Assembly: GCA_964418595.1 (NCBI GenBank) | Contig: CAYQMF010000046.1 | Location: 1-43,080, forward strand | Reading direction: 5' to 3' | DNA: 43,080 nt | DNA from: CAYQMF01 sp964418595 | Lineage (GTDB): Bacteria; Planctomycetota; UBA1135; UBA2386 | Shown: piece by piece, positions 33,891-42,648 of the stretch | How the letters are laid out: each line of letters starts with the position of its first letter | How positions within the stretch are numbered: position 1 is the stretch's first letter | Notes under the pieces: model-generated | Databases searched by the model: none | Told to the model about the DNA's origin: nothing | What the model saw: the letters and a program-made list of their open reading frames with translations, nothing else | Made by a program: the position numbers and the translations under genes

Positions 33891-36865
33891 CGTCCACCAC
33901 CTCCGCGGAGCTGACCTTGCGCAGGTGACGGCACGGGCGCGGCCAGCACGCGCTGCCGTTCGGCGGGCGTCAGGTAGCGACAGCCCTCGTGACTGACGTC
34001 TTTGATCGCCCGGCCGTCCTCGTCGCAGAGCCGATCGTGCGCGAGTTCCTCCAGGGCGAGGTCGCGCACGCCTTCGATGCCCGACCACACCGCAGCCACC
34101 GTGGCACCGGTCGAGGACATCTTCGTCACGTCGACCATCGTGCCCAGGCCGCCGGCGCCCACGGCGACGACGAAGTGCTGCAGGAACGGAGCGTTGTAGG
34201 TGCGCAACATCGTGAGGCGGCCGGCGGCGCCGTACACGCGTGGCGTGCCCTCGCGTGTGGGCCGCGGTCGCACAGGGTCGGTGATGTCGACGATCCGTAC
34301 CCGCTGCTGACGGTTGTCGTCGGGACCCTCCTCACCGAGGAGATAGAGGTAGTCGTGCTCGCCGGACCGCTGGCCGCCACCAGGAGTGCCGAGATCGAAG
34401 ACGGTGTTGAGCGCGACACCGCGGACGTCGCCGCGCGCGTAGGCCAGTGCTGGCGTGCCCGACACCTCGTGCAGGACGCGGGGCGCCTCGGGTTCCGTGA
34501 AGTCGACGAGGCGCGCACCATCGAGGCCACATGCGACGGCGGCGAGGTGACGTGCGGGACTGCGCTGGAGCCGACCGTCGGCGGCGCGGCGCGGACGCGA
34601 TGCCTGGAACAGGACGGCCACGTCGAAGGCGTCGTTGGGCTGGGCACTCTCGAAGTTGAGGTCGACCTCGGCGAGGAGCCGTGGCCGGTCGGGGGCACTC
34701 ACGTCGACGATCACGAGGCCGCCTGGGCCGTCGGCGACCAGGAGCCACGGCCAGGCGAGAGCGAGGGCGCGTGCCTCGACGGTGGGGAGCACGGCAACCG
34801 GCTTCGCCTGGGTGGGGCGTTCGACCTCGAAGATCGCGACGCCGGCCAAGCCATCGGCGACGAAGAGATGGCGACCGGCAGCCAGCAGCCGACGGGGATC
34901 CTGCAGGACCTTGCGCCGCGCGATCTCCGTGGGCGTCGTGGGTGCCGACAGGTCGAGCGTCACCAACTCGCCGGACGCCGTCGCGACAAACGCATGGGTG
35001 GCCCGACCGCGCACTTCGTCGAGGCGCAGGGCCAGCGCGCGCGGCTGGCCGGCGACATCCGCGCGAGCCAACGGGCGGGTCTGCGCCGGGGTCTTGGCGT
35101 CGAGGCCGATGGTCCAGAAGCCGCGCTGGGTGACCGCGAAGCCGAGTTCGCGCGTCATCCGGAAGTTGCTCGAGCCGGTTCCGTACACCACGCTCGACGT
35201 GTGGCAGTCGGCGCACGCACGGGCCTCCGCACGCGTGGTGTGCATCTGGTGGGGGATCATCGTCACACCCGAGAGTCCCGCGGCGGTCACGGGCGCGTCT
35301 TGACGCAGCAGCGTCTGGCCGGCGGAATCGTGCGCGGAGCCGACCGTGGAGAAGCCCACCAGCCACGGGGCGATCCGGCCCTCGTGGTTGAAACCGAGCC
35401 GGAGCTGGTTGAACGTCGCGAACACCTTCTCCTGGGTGGTGACCCGGCCCGGCGTCCGCTCGCCGCTCAGCAGGTCGAGCTGGGTGAACTGCTCGTTGCG
35501 ATCGAAGTGGAAGCCGAAGAAGTTGGCGTTCCAACCGTTGTGGCACGTGTAGCACTCGAGCCGTGCATGCGATGGGTTCATCGCCGCCGCAGCGCGCGCC
35601 GAGTAGCGCGGGTGGGCCGGATCGAGCAGGTGCTTGACCTGCGTGACGAGGTGGCGCTTGCCCGTGACCTTGGAGACGAGACTCACGTCGTCGCCCACGC
35701 GGAACAGGTTCTTCACGCGGCGGCCGCGCGAGGTCATGAGATCGCTCACGCGGTCGAAGGTGCCGTGGCAGGTTTCGCACTCCATCTCCACCGCGTGATC
35801 CATGTTGGGGTAGATGTCGCCATCACCCATGGTGTCGCGCGCGGTGTGGCAGTCGATGCAGTGCAGGCCCTTCTCGTGGTGCACGTCGGGCGGCGTCATG
35901 TCCGGATCGCGGATGTAAAAGACCCCGTTCTGCAGCGAGTCGGTGGTCCCCGGCACGTCGGGACCCGCGGGCATCCCGGGGACGAGTTGGGCGAGGCCAC
36001 GGAAGTGCAGCCCGATCGTCGCGTCTCCGTAGTGGCAGCGCGTGCAGGTCTCGGTCGGGATCCTGGTCGTGAACCGGTGCGCGAGTGGGTGCCCGGGTTC
36101 GAGCTTGTCGATGGTGCGATCCCGGGAGCGCGAGCGACCGTCGTCGGCGTATGTCACGTGGCAGGCGGCGCAGCCTTGGCCGCGGTAGTCGCCATCGAGA
36201 CCGAGCCGCCCATCGACGGCGCGGCCATCGCTGTAGAGGTGGCACTGCATGCACGCCTTGCGCGGGAGGTCTGCGTAGTGGGTGGCGATACGAGAGGGAT
36301 TCGCGCCGCGGTCGAAGGCCGGCACCTGTCGCGTGCCGCGCACGGCGTGCGGTCCGATCCGTCCGTCCTCGTCGCGCACCGGAAAGACGCTGTAGGCCGG
36401 AGCGCGCTCACGGCTCAGCCCGTGCTCGTAGAAGCCGTCGCCGAGATGGCCCGCGGTCGTGCCGTGCAGCGACTTGTGGACGTCGGAGACGAGTTCGTCG
36501 TGGCAGGGGCTGCACGCGATCGCGGCGACGCGGAGGTTGCTCGGATTCACGAAGCGTTGCCAGGCGAGATCCCAGTCGACGGGCAGGACGCGCTCGTCGT
36601 TCGGCACGGGCTTCGTCGGCTGCACGTGCGCCGTCGCCTTGTCGCGGGCTTGTCCATCGCCGCCGTGGCAGTCGACGCACGAGAGCTGGAAGCCCGGATG
36701 GATGTCCTCGATCCCGGCGTGGCAGGACAGGCAGCCGGCGTCGTCGCCGGGGCTGCCGGAAGAGGACGGGGGGGCGACGGTCGGGACCGTGTTGCCAGCG
36801 CCGCCCGGCCACAGCCACGGCGCCGCGAGCACGAGGACGAGCGCGGCTGCGCGCCGGCGACTCAT
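33887..36865 (-). CDS. Exported decaheme cytochrome c with C-terminal LVIVD beta-propeller
   Basis: A 992-residue protein from ATG 36865 with a signal peptide (RRRAAALVLVLAAPWLWPGG). Ten CxxCH sites: 45, 63, 118, 205, 232, 274, 336, 363, 438 and 551 (position of the first cysteine). From about 605 to the end there are repeats of the LVIVD type (GELVTLDLSAPTTP, GGLVIVDVSAPDRP, VRIVDITDPVRP), expected to form a beta-propeller. The combination suggests a periplasmic or surface redox protein with a binding platform. No clear ribosome site lies just before the ATG; instead the leader is packed with hairpins (36875-36977). The stop overlaps the start of the EF-hand gene. Confidence 0.9.
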   Translation of the reverse strand: MSRRRAAALVLVLAAPWLWPGGAGNTVPTVAPPSSSGSPGDDAGCLSCHAGIEDIHPGFQLSCVDCHGGDGQARDKATAHVQPTKPVPNDERVLPVDWDLAWQRFVNPSNLRVAAIACSPCHDELVSDVHKSLHGTTAGHLGDGFYEHGLSRERAPAYSVFPVRDEDGRIGPHAVRGTRQVPAFDRGANPSRIATHYADLPRKACMQCHLYSDGRAVDGRLGLDGDYRGQGCAACHVTYADDGRSRSRDRTIDKLEPGHPLAHRFTTRIPTETCTRCHYGDATIGLHFRGLAQLVPGMPAGPDVPGTTDSLQNGVFYIRDPDMTPPDVHHEKGLHCIDCHTARDTMGDGDIYPNMDHAVEMECETCHGTFDRVSDLMTSRGRRVKNLFRVGDDVSLVSKVTGKRHLVTQVKHLLDPAHPRYSARAAAAMNPSHARLECYTCHNGWNANFFGFHFDRNEQFTQLDLLSGERTPGRVTTQEKVFATFNQLRLGFNHEGRIAPWLVGFSTVGSAHDSAGQTLLRQDAPVTAAGLSGVTMIPHQMHTTRAEARACADCHTSSVVYGTGSSNFRMTRELGFAVTQRGFWTIGLDAKTPAQTRPLARADVAGQPRALALRLDEVRGRATHAFVATASGELVTLDLSAPTTPTEIARRKVLQDPRRLLAAGRHLFVADGLAGVAIFEVERPTQAKPVAVLPTVEARALALAWPWLLVADGPGGLVIVDVSAPDRPRLLAEVDLNFESAQPNDAFDVAVLFQASRPRRAADGRLQRSPARHLAAVACGLDGARLVDFTEPEAPRVLHEVSGTPALAYARGDVRGVALNTVFDLGTPGGGQRSGEHDYLYLLGEEGPDDNRQQRVRIVDITDPVRPRPTREGTPRVYGAAGRLTMLRTYNAPFLQHFVVAVGAGGLGTMVDVTKMSSTGATVAAVWSGIEGVRDLALEELAHDRLCDEDGRAIKDVSHEGCRYLTPAERQRVLAAPVPSPAQGQLRGGGGR

Positions 36866-36874
36866 GGTGTCAGA

Positions 36875-36977
36875 GCCTGAGAAACGAGCCCTCTCTCAGG
36901 CCCTGACGCGGCCGCGGCGGTGGCCGTCAGGGACATGCTGAGAGGCTGTAGCCTGGTTTCCTTCACAGCCTCTCAGC
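36875..36977. repeat. Three consecutive hairpins between the DUF1501-like gene and the decaheme gene
   Basis: Hairpin A: GCCTGAGA (36875-36882) with TCTCAGGC (36894-36901). Hairpin B: CCCTGACG (36901-36908) with CGTCAGGG (36925-36932), plus inner GGCC pairs. Hairpin C: GCTGAGAGGCTGT (36937-36949) with ACAGCCTCTCAGC (36965-36977), a perfect 13-bp stem that contains the stop codon of the DUF1501-like gene. On the minus-strand RNA the order is C, B, A. Arms of A and C share CTGAGAG/CTCTCAG, so alternative pairings are possible. No T tract follows, so this is not a standard terminator. Confidence 0.75.
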
Positions 36978-38103
36978 GGAAGATCTCGCGGATCACACGC
37001 GCCTTGCTGTGCGCGGGTGCCTTGGCCGTGAAGAGGCTCAGCGCGGTCGGACACACGTCGATGGTCCGCGCCTCCTTGGTCACGACCTTGTCGCGCTTGA
37101 AGTCCGGGCCCGCGGCGATGAGGAACACCTCGCGCATCTCCTCGGACTGGTCGCCGTGGTCGAGGCCGTTGCGCTCGTTCAGGTTCTGATCGCGCCCGAA
37201 CTCGGGCAGAACCATGATCGCCGTCGTGTCGCGCAGCTCGGGGTCGGCCTGGATCCCGTCCCACAGGCGACCGAGTTCGGCGTCGTTGCGCCGGATCACC
37301 TCGACGTAGGAATTGAACGAGCCGTGCGCGACGTCGTGGGCCTGGAGCGTGATGCCGAGGACGCGCGGCCGGAACACACGGAGCAGGTTGGCGCCGACCC
37401 GGATCGCCTTCGCGTCCGGGGCGCCGGGGCCGGTGATGCGCGTGTTGCCGCCGGCCAGTTCGTCGAGGATGAAGCGCTCGACGGCGCGTTGCCGCGCGGG
37501 ATCTGCGGTACCGCGACCGGGCGCGCCGCCCCCGCCGCCCAGGGCGTCGCCCAGGCGGGCCAGCGCCTGGCGGTCTGCGTCCGTGTCCTCCTTGGGCTTG
37601 CCGAAGGAGTCCATGAGCTTCTTGAACTCGACGTTGAAGATGCCTTCGCCATCGAGCACCTGAGCGCCGGCAGCGGCACCGTAGTCGGCGTGGTCACTGT
37701 GCGCGAAGAGTCGTCCCTGTGCGCCACTGGCCGTCGATAGCCACACGTCGCCGGCATCCAGCCCGACGTCGCGCCGGAGGTACTCGAACAAGGTGGGGTT
37801 GGTGCCGCGCTCGTTCTCGCGGATGCCGAGTGCCTCGACGTTGCCGGTGAAGATCGAGAGCGCGGCCCCATAGTGGCCGACGTTCTCACAGCGCACCTTG
37901 GGCAGTGTCACTCCGCCGCTGGCGATGCGCATCAGGTTGGGCACGTTCTGTGGCGTGCCGAGTACTTCGCGCGTGCGAACGCCGCCTGCGAAGGCGACCA
38001 GCACGAGCCGTTGGGTCTTGCCCCGCGGCGTCGGGAGGGCAGGAAGTGCGACGGCGGCGGCCGCAGTGCCGAGGAATGCGCGACGGGTGAGAGGACGGCG
38101 CAT
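36973..38103 (-). CDS. Tat-exported DUF1501-like protein (alkaline-phosphatase superfamily fold)
   Basis: A 376-residue protein from ATG 38103. The N-terminus MRRPLTRRAFLGTAAAAVAL is a twin-arginine export signal, implying folding in the cytoplasm. The C-terminal half has TAIMVLPEFGRDQNLNERNG followed by LDHGDQ, close to the 'EFGR-P--N---G-DHW' signature of DUF1501. NVPNLMRIASGGV near residue 60 and DVCPTALSLF near the end are shared with the sulfatase/phosphatase superfamily. In Planctomycetota DUF1501 genes sit beside DUF1549/DUF1553 genes, and a DUF1549-like gene lies 46 bases upstream here. Biochemical role unknown in the family. Its 3' end forms one arm of a 13-bp hairpin. Confidence 0.75.
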   Translation of the reverse strand: MRRPLTRRAFLGTAAAAVALPALPTPRGKTQRLVLVAFAGGVRTREVLGTPQNVPNLMRIASGGVTLPKVRCENVGHYGAALSIFTGNVEALGIRENERGTNPTLFEYLRRDVGLDAGDVWLSTASGAQGRLFAHSDHADYGAAAGAQVLDGEGIFNVEFKKLMDSFGKPKEDTDADRQALARLGDALGGGGGAPGRGTADPARQRAVERFILDELAGGNTRITGPGAPDAKAIRVGANLLRVFRPRVLGITLQAHDVAHGSFNSYVEVIRRNDAELGRLWDGIQADPELRDTTAIMVLPEFGRDQNLNERNGLDHGDQSEEMREVFLIAAGPDFKRDKVVTKEARTIDVCPTALSLFTAKAPAHSKARVIREIFR

Positions 38104-38149
38104 GACGGCGCGGATTCTAGCAGCCGGTGCGCGCGCGGCACCCTCCCCG

Positions 38150-39166
38150 TCAATACGAGGCGTAATCGGCCGAGGTGAGCAGGGCGCGCACGAGCCGTGC
38201 GACCGACGCCGGAGGCGCTCCCTGGACATCCGCGACGCACGCCGCAGTCTCGTCGGCCGTCGGTTCCCGGCGCAGGAACAGGGCGAAGCAGCGCGCGACG
38301 AACTGCGCGTCGGACTCGCCCCCGGCGCGGGACGGGAGGCGGGCGCGGCCGGAGTCGAGGATCAGCTTGACCAGGACGGCGCGAAGCGGGGCCGGGTCCG
38401 CCATCGCGAGCATCGCGTTGCGGGTCATGCGGAGTTCGTCGTAGGTCGGTGTGCGGCCGAGGAGATCCAGGTAGAGCGAGCGGGCGAACTGATGGTGGGA
38501 CAACGGTCGCGGTGGGCGTTGCGGATCCTGGTAGCGCGGGCTCGCGATCCAGCCGGCGAGCACACCGAAGAAGGTCCCTGGGTCGGCGTGCACCGCGGCG
38601 ACTTCGGCGTCCGCGTCCGCCGCGAGGCCGGTCGCGAAGAAGCGGCGGTGGTGGCGATCGAGGAGATGGCGCGTGCAGCGCGCGTCGGCCAGGGTGAGTC
38701 GTACGACATCGGCCTGCGACTTGCCGACGCCGCCGAGGAAGCGCGTCTCTCGCCCGTCGTACACACGCTTCCCCGCGTCGAGGATGGCCGTGTTGCGCCG
38801 GTCCTGCACCTCGAGGCCGAGGCACTGTTCGAGCACCACCGTGACGAACGTGTCGTTGCCGGGGTTGCGCAGCGAGAAGCCGGAAGACACGAGGATCTCG
38901 CCGAGCGCCGTGCGCACGTCGACCTGCCGCGCCCGCAGGCGCCGCGGCAGGTCGAGGATGGCGGGGGTCGTCGGTCGGAAGTTGTCGAGCAGGAGGAAGT
39001 AGAACAGTTCCTCCTCGAGCCAGACCTGCATCGCCTCCTCCGTGCTGTAGAGCGCGGTGGCGATCGCGAGTGGGTCGGCGTCCGCGTAGGCAGTCGTCTC
39101 CGCCTGGGTCGGTGTGCGGTGCAGGACGTCCAGGCAGATCCGGCGGAGGAGGCGCGGTGACGTCAT
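38150..39166 (-). CDS. Protein with three 'LDLLGRTPT' modules, DUF1549/DUF4214-like
   Basis: A 338-residue protein from ATG 39166. A longer open frame exists, but its extra N-terminus is the shadow of a neighbouring 15-bp repeat. Three similar units are visible: RRICLDVLHRTPTQAET near the N-terminus, RSLYLDLLGRTPTYDEL in the middle and RCFALFLRREPTADET near the C-terminus, each followed by helices ending like VRALLTSADYAS. The motif matches the opening of DUF1549 ('RLYLDLTGLPPTPEE') and of DUF4214. No signal peptide is evident, unlike its neighbours. It probably works with the downstream DUF1501-like protein, as is usual for such pairs. Function unknown. Confidence 0.65.
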   Translation of the reverse strand: MTSPRLLRRICLDVLHRTPTQAETTAYADADPLAIATALYSTEEAMQVWLEEELFYFLLLDNFRPTTPAILDLPRRLRARQVDVRTALGEILVSSGFSLRNPGNDTFVTVVLEQCLGLEVQDRRNTAILDAGKRVYDGRETRFLGGVGKSQADVVRLTLADARCTRHLLDRHHRRFFATGLAADADAEVAAVHADPGTFFGVLAGWIASPRYQDPQRPPRPLSHHQFARSLYLDLLGRTPTYDELRMTRNAMLAMADPAPLRAVLVKLILDSGRARLPSRAGGESDAQFVARCFALFLRREPTADETAACVADVQGAPPASVARLVRALLTSADYASY

Positions 39167-39218
39167 CGCGCCGAAGGATACGGCAGGAGTTGCGCGGCTC
39201 GTCGCGGGGCGCGCGCGT

Positions 39219-42200
39219 TCAGCGACCCTGTCCGCCCCGACCCTGTCCCCCAGCACCCTGTCCCCCAGCACCCTGTCTCCCAGCACCCGGTCCGCCAGCA
39301 CCCTGTCCACCCGCGCCGGGGGGCGTCTCTCCGGCCCTCACCTTGAGGGTCAGGGCCGAGGGCTCCACCGACTGTTGCACGAAGACCGTGCTCTCCGTGC
39401 TGGCGATGCCCTGGCCCTGCAGTCGGAGCTGCCACTCGCCGACCTTGAGGTCGCGGACGTCGAGCTTGCCCTCGCGGATCTGCGCAAAGCGGAAGGAGGG
39501 GAGATCGCGCCACTGCTCCGGAGTCTTGCCATTGGCCTCCGTGCGCAGGACGAGGGACGCGGAGCCCCGGGTGAGGGGCTTGTCATCGGCTTCCTGCAGG
39601 ACGGTCACCGCCAGCGATCCCGCGCTCAGCACCACGCGTCGGGTGATCGACGAACTCGGCGAGACATCGATGGGCTCGCTGTGGATGGTGCCACCGCCGC
39701 CCGGACCACCGCCGCGTCCGCCGCGACCGCCGCCGCCACCCGCGCCGCCGCCGTTCCTGCGGACCACGAGGTCGTAGCTGCCCGGGGGCACGTGCTCGAT
39801 CTCGAACTTGCCCTCGGCGTCCGTGCGTGCCGAGAGGCCGCGCCCCATGACGCGATTCAGCATGCGCTCCATGTTGTTGCCGTCCGAGCCGGGCGCGCTG
39901 GCCGGTTGCGTAGCGGTCAGGGAGACTTCGAAGCCCGCGCCCGGCGCCCCGTTGAACGTCACGTTGCCCTGGACGACGCCCGGGCTCTCGGCGTGCGCAT
40001 CGAGGTCGAACTGCACCTTGCCGCCTTCGGCGATCACCACATCGGGACGGTTGTCGCCACGCAACATGTCCGCGACCCGGTTGGCAATGCCGCCCATGCC
40101 GCGGCCACCGCTCGCGCCGGCGTCGAGCGTGACCCAGTAGCTTCCCGCCTCGATGCTCTCGATGCGGTAGCGATGCTCGGCATCGGTCCGCGCGGTGAGG
40201 CGACGACCGGTGCTCGACATGAAGGCGACCGTGTAGCGCGTGCCCGGCGCGCCGTTGCGCACGACGCCGTGCACCTCGGAGGCGGGGACGATCGGATAGG
40301 CGAGCGGGTCGGTGTCGCGACCGTCGGCGACGAACAGGTTCTTGTCGAGGCTGCCGTTGAAGCCATCCGCCTCGATGCGCAGCCAGTAGGCACCACCGCG
40401 GACCGGCTTGAACGTGAACTTGCCATCGGCGTCGGTGTGCACCGTCTGCAGGCGCTGGCCGCCCTCGCCGCGCCGGAAGTTGGCGAACGGATTGTCGGGG
40501 TTGGCCGTCGGCGCGGTCTCGAACTCCGGCAGAAGCAACTCGACACGCGCCCCGGGGAGGGCTTCGCGCGTGACCCGGTTCTCCACCCTGCCCTGGACGC
40601 GGGACCCCTTGCGCAGGGGGATGGTGACCTCGGTTTGGCCCTGGCCGACGACCAGTTCGACCGGGCCGGCAGCCATCATGACGTAGTCGGGGGCCGCGAC
40701 GTCGATCGTGTAGCGACCGGGTTGCAGGCCGCCGACCTCGAAGCGGCCGCCAGGATGGGCGATCGCACGGCCCGGGTCGCGGGGCACACGGCCGGTCGGC
40801 CCGAGGCGGTCGCGCAGGTAGGCCTCGCGGCTGTCGCGCGCTGCGTCCTGGGCTGCCCGCTCCGCCTGGCGCTGGGCCTCGCGAGCCGCGGCCGCAGCAG
40901 GGTCCTGCTCCTCTCCCCGTGTGCCACCACGACGCCCACGGCCGCCGTTCTGGGCGCCCCCATTCGGGGCACCGGTTGCCCCGGCACCGGCTTCGGCCAC
41001 CGCCACGCCGCGTTGCCCAGGCGGAGCGGCCGCGCCGTTGTCGCCGCCACGACCGCGTCGCCCGCCGCCAGTGTCGCCGCCTCGGCCGCCGAAGGCGCCG
41101 TTGTCGCCGCCGCGACCGCCTCGACCCCCGAAGCCACCAAACCCACCGTCGTTGTTGTCCATCGCGCGCACCGCCACGGCGAAGCGCTCGAGAGGCTGGC
41201 CGGTCTTCTCGTCGATCACCCGGCCGGCGACCGCCAGCGCGGGTTGCATGCGCATCACCACCCGGGCCTCCTTGGTCGGGTCGATCGGCTCGCGCTCGTC
41301 GTTCACGAAGCGGGGGTGTTCCACCGTCAGGCGCAGCGGAGCCGGCGGCAGGCTGTCGAGCACGAACTCGCCCTTCTTGTCGGTGCGCGTGCGGCGTTCG
41401 ATGCCGCTGAACCGCCGCATGACCTCCATCGGATCGGCACCACCCTCGCGCACGGCGGAGAACGCCGCCAGCATTGCCTCGCGCGAAGCGCCGGCCTGCA
41501 CGCGTGCGTCGGCGATCGGTGTGCCCGCCGCATCGAGGACGGTGCCGCGCAGCTCGACGCCGATCACCAGGCGAAGCTCACCCGCATCGGCGCGCTCGCC
41601 CGACTTCGCCTTGATGGGGGAGCTGGTCGCCGCGAGATGCTTGGCTGCCGTCGCACGCAGGCGGAACTCACCCGCGGGCACGCGGCTCATCGTGAAGTGG
41701 CCGGACTCGTTGGTCTTGGTACCACCGACGAGTTCCTCGAGCCGGGAGTTCTCGGCGCCGCCGCGACCGCCGCGGCCGCCCCGACCACCGCCCGGGCCCC
41801 GGCCGAACCCGCCACCCGACTCCGCGTAGTGAACTTCGGCGCCTGCCAGCGGCCGGCTGTTCGAGTCCAGCACGAAGCCAGTCACCGTCACGCCGGCGCC
41901 GAGCACGATGTCCTCGACCTGCACTGCGCCTTCGGCGGCGCGCCAGTCCCGGCGCACGATCACGGGAGCGAAGTCGGTGTGGAGGACCTCGATCTCGAGG
42001 GAACTCTCCGCGAACGCCTGGCCGGCGATCCGGAACCGACCCTCCGCGTCGGTGATGGAGGGCTCGGCGACCGGCCGCGATCGGAACGCGCGCCGTGCTT
42101 CCTCGCCGCCGCCGCGCCCGAAGTTGAAGCCGCCACCGCCCGCACCGAGATTGCGCCGGAAGTGAACGGTGACCCGGGCACCGGCGATCGCGGGCCCCGC

Positions 42201-42485
42201 GTCGCTGAGCACGCGCCCACTCATCGCCAGGTGGCGGGGTGGATCGTCGCCTTCGTCGTCGGTCGCCTCGGCGGCGGCGCCCCCCGCGACTTCGGCTCGG
42301 GTCGGGCCCTGGGCGTCGTCGAGTGCCATCGCCGTGCCCGGCTCACTCTCGTCCGTGGAGTTCCACTCGGTCGGAGAGAGCGGGTCGCTGCTGCCCTCCG
42401 CGCCGCCGGAGCCGAAGAGCACGTAGCCCGCGCCCGCGAGGAGGACGCTGCCGAGCGTGAGGACCAGAGTGCGGACCTTGTTCAT
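39219..42485 (-). CDS. Large carboxypeptidase-regulatory-like (CarboxypepD_reg) repeat protein with glycine/arginine-rich inserts
   Basis: A 1088-residue envelope protein from ATG 42485. A hydrophobic N-terminal segment (VRTLVLTLGSVLLAGAGYVLF) serves as signal or anchor. About eight beta-sandwich units follow the pattern 'G-V-D--G-P--GA-V ... T---G-F-- ..L..G.Y.L', for example VTGFVLDSNSRPLAGAEVHY, ELRGTVLDAAGTPIADARV, AGRVIDEKTGQPLERFAV and VQGRVENRVTREALPGARVE. Between them lie tracts such as GRGGRGGRGG and a long alanine/arginine helix (AAAREAQRQAERAAQDAARD). The tail is built from a 15-bp DNA repeat encoding GAGGQ units. Such repeats usually bind carbohydrates or proteins outside the cell; no peptidase site is present. 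No clear ribosome site. A DUF1549-like gene follows after 52 bases. Confidence 0.8.
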   Translation of the reverse strand: MNKVRTLVLTLGSVLLAGAGYVLFGSGGAEGSSDPLSPTEWNSTDESEPGTAMALDDAQGPTRAEVAGGAAAEATDDEGDDPPRHLAMSGRVLSDAGPAIAGARVTVHFRRNLGAGGGGFNFGRGGGEEARRAFRSRPVAEPSITDAEGRFRIAGQAFAESSLEIEVLHTDFAPVIVRRDWRAAEGAVQVEDIVLGAGVTVTGFVLDSNSRPLAGAEVHYAESGGGFGRGPGGGRGGRGGRGGAENSRLEELVGGTKTNESGHFTMSRVPAGEFRLRATAAKHLAATSSPIKAKSGERADAGELRLVIGVELRGTVLDAAGTPIADARVQAGASREAMLAAFSAVREGGADPMEVMRRFSGIERRTRTDKKGEFVLDSLPPAPLRLTVEHPRFVNDEREPIDPTKEARVVMRMQPALAVAGRVIDEKTGQPLERFAVAVRAMDNNDGGFGGFGGRGGRGGDNGAFGGRGGDTGGGRRGRGGDNGAAAPPGQRGVAVAEAGAGATGAPNGGAQNGGRGRRGGTRGEEQDPAAAAAREAQRQAERAAQDAARDSREAYLRDRLGPTGRVPRDPGRAIAHPGGRFEVGGLQPGRYTIDVAAPDYVMMAAGPVELVVGQGQTEVTIPLRKGSRVQGRVENRVTREALPGARVELLLPEFETAPTANPDNPFANFRRGEGGQRLQTVHTDADGKFTFKPVRGGAYWLRIEADGFNGSLDKNLFVADGRDTDPLAYPIVPASEVHGVVRNGAPGTRYTVAFMSSTGRRLTARTDAEHRYRIESIEAGSYWVTLDAGASGGRGMGGIANRVADMLRGDNRPDVVIAEGGKVQFDLDAHAESPGVVQGNVTFNGAPGAGFEVSLTATQPASAPGSDGNNMERMLNRVMGRGLSARTDAEGKFEIEHVPPGSYDLVVRRNGGGAGGGGGRGGRGGGPGGGGTIHSEPIDVSPSSSITRRVVLSAGSLAVTVLQEADDKPLTRGSASLVLRTEANGKTPEQWRDLPSFRFAQIREGKLDVRDLKVGEWQLRLQGQGIASTESTVFVQQSVEPSALTLKVRAGETPPGAGGQGAGGPGAGRQGAGGQGAGGQGRGGQGR
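39224..39313 (-). repeat. Six 15-bp tandem units in the tail of the CarboxypepD_reg gene
   Basis: Units begin at 39224, 39239, 39254, 39269, 39284 and 39299, with core ACCCTGTCC on the plus strand (one unit has ACCCGGTCC). On the minus strand they encode GQG(A/R)G-type pentapeptides at the protein's C-terminus. Being in frame and a multiple of three, the array can change copy number without breaking the gene. Confidence 0.85.
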
Positions 42486-42594
42486 CGCGCTGTCTCGAGG
42501 AGAGGAGGTTCAGGCCGTGCGTGTCCCGCGCGACCAGGGCCGGCATCGCGCTCGCCCCGTCCTGTCGGACGCGGGGGCGCGAAGCCGGAGCGCG

Positions 42595-42623
42595 CGGAGT
42601 GGAGCCAAACGGAACTCACTCCG
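42595..42623. terminator. Weak hairpin in the 163-base gap before the CarboxypepD_reg gene
   Basis: CGGAGTG and CACTCCG pair across 15 bases, about 25 bases downstream of the minus-strand partial gene's stop. No T run follows. The rest of the gap (42486-42648) shows no gene. A pyrimidine-rich tract on the minus strand just before the next ATG means no Shine-Dalgarno site is evident there. Confidence 0.3.
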
Positions 42624-42648
42624 GCGCCGGGCAATCACGAGGTGCCGT

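Noticed and set aside
33989..36880. A 963-codon plus-strand open frame opposite the decaheme cytochrome
   Set aside because: The minus strand encodes ten CxxCH motifs and a signal peptide; the plus-strand translation is a valine/glycine/arginine-rich shadow.
39167..39310. Longer start for the DUF1549/DUF4214-like protein
   Set aside because: The extra residues (repeats of DRVLG) arise from the neighbouring gene's 15-bp repeat read in another frame.
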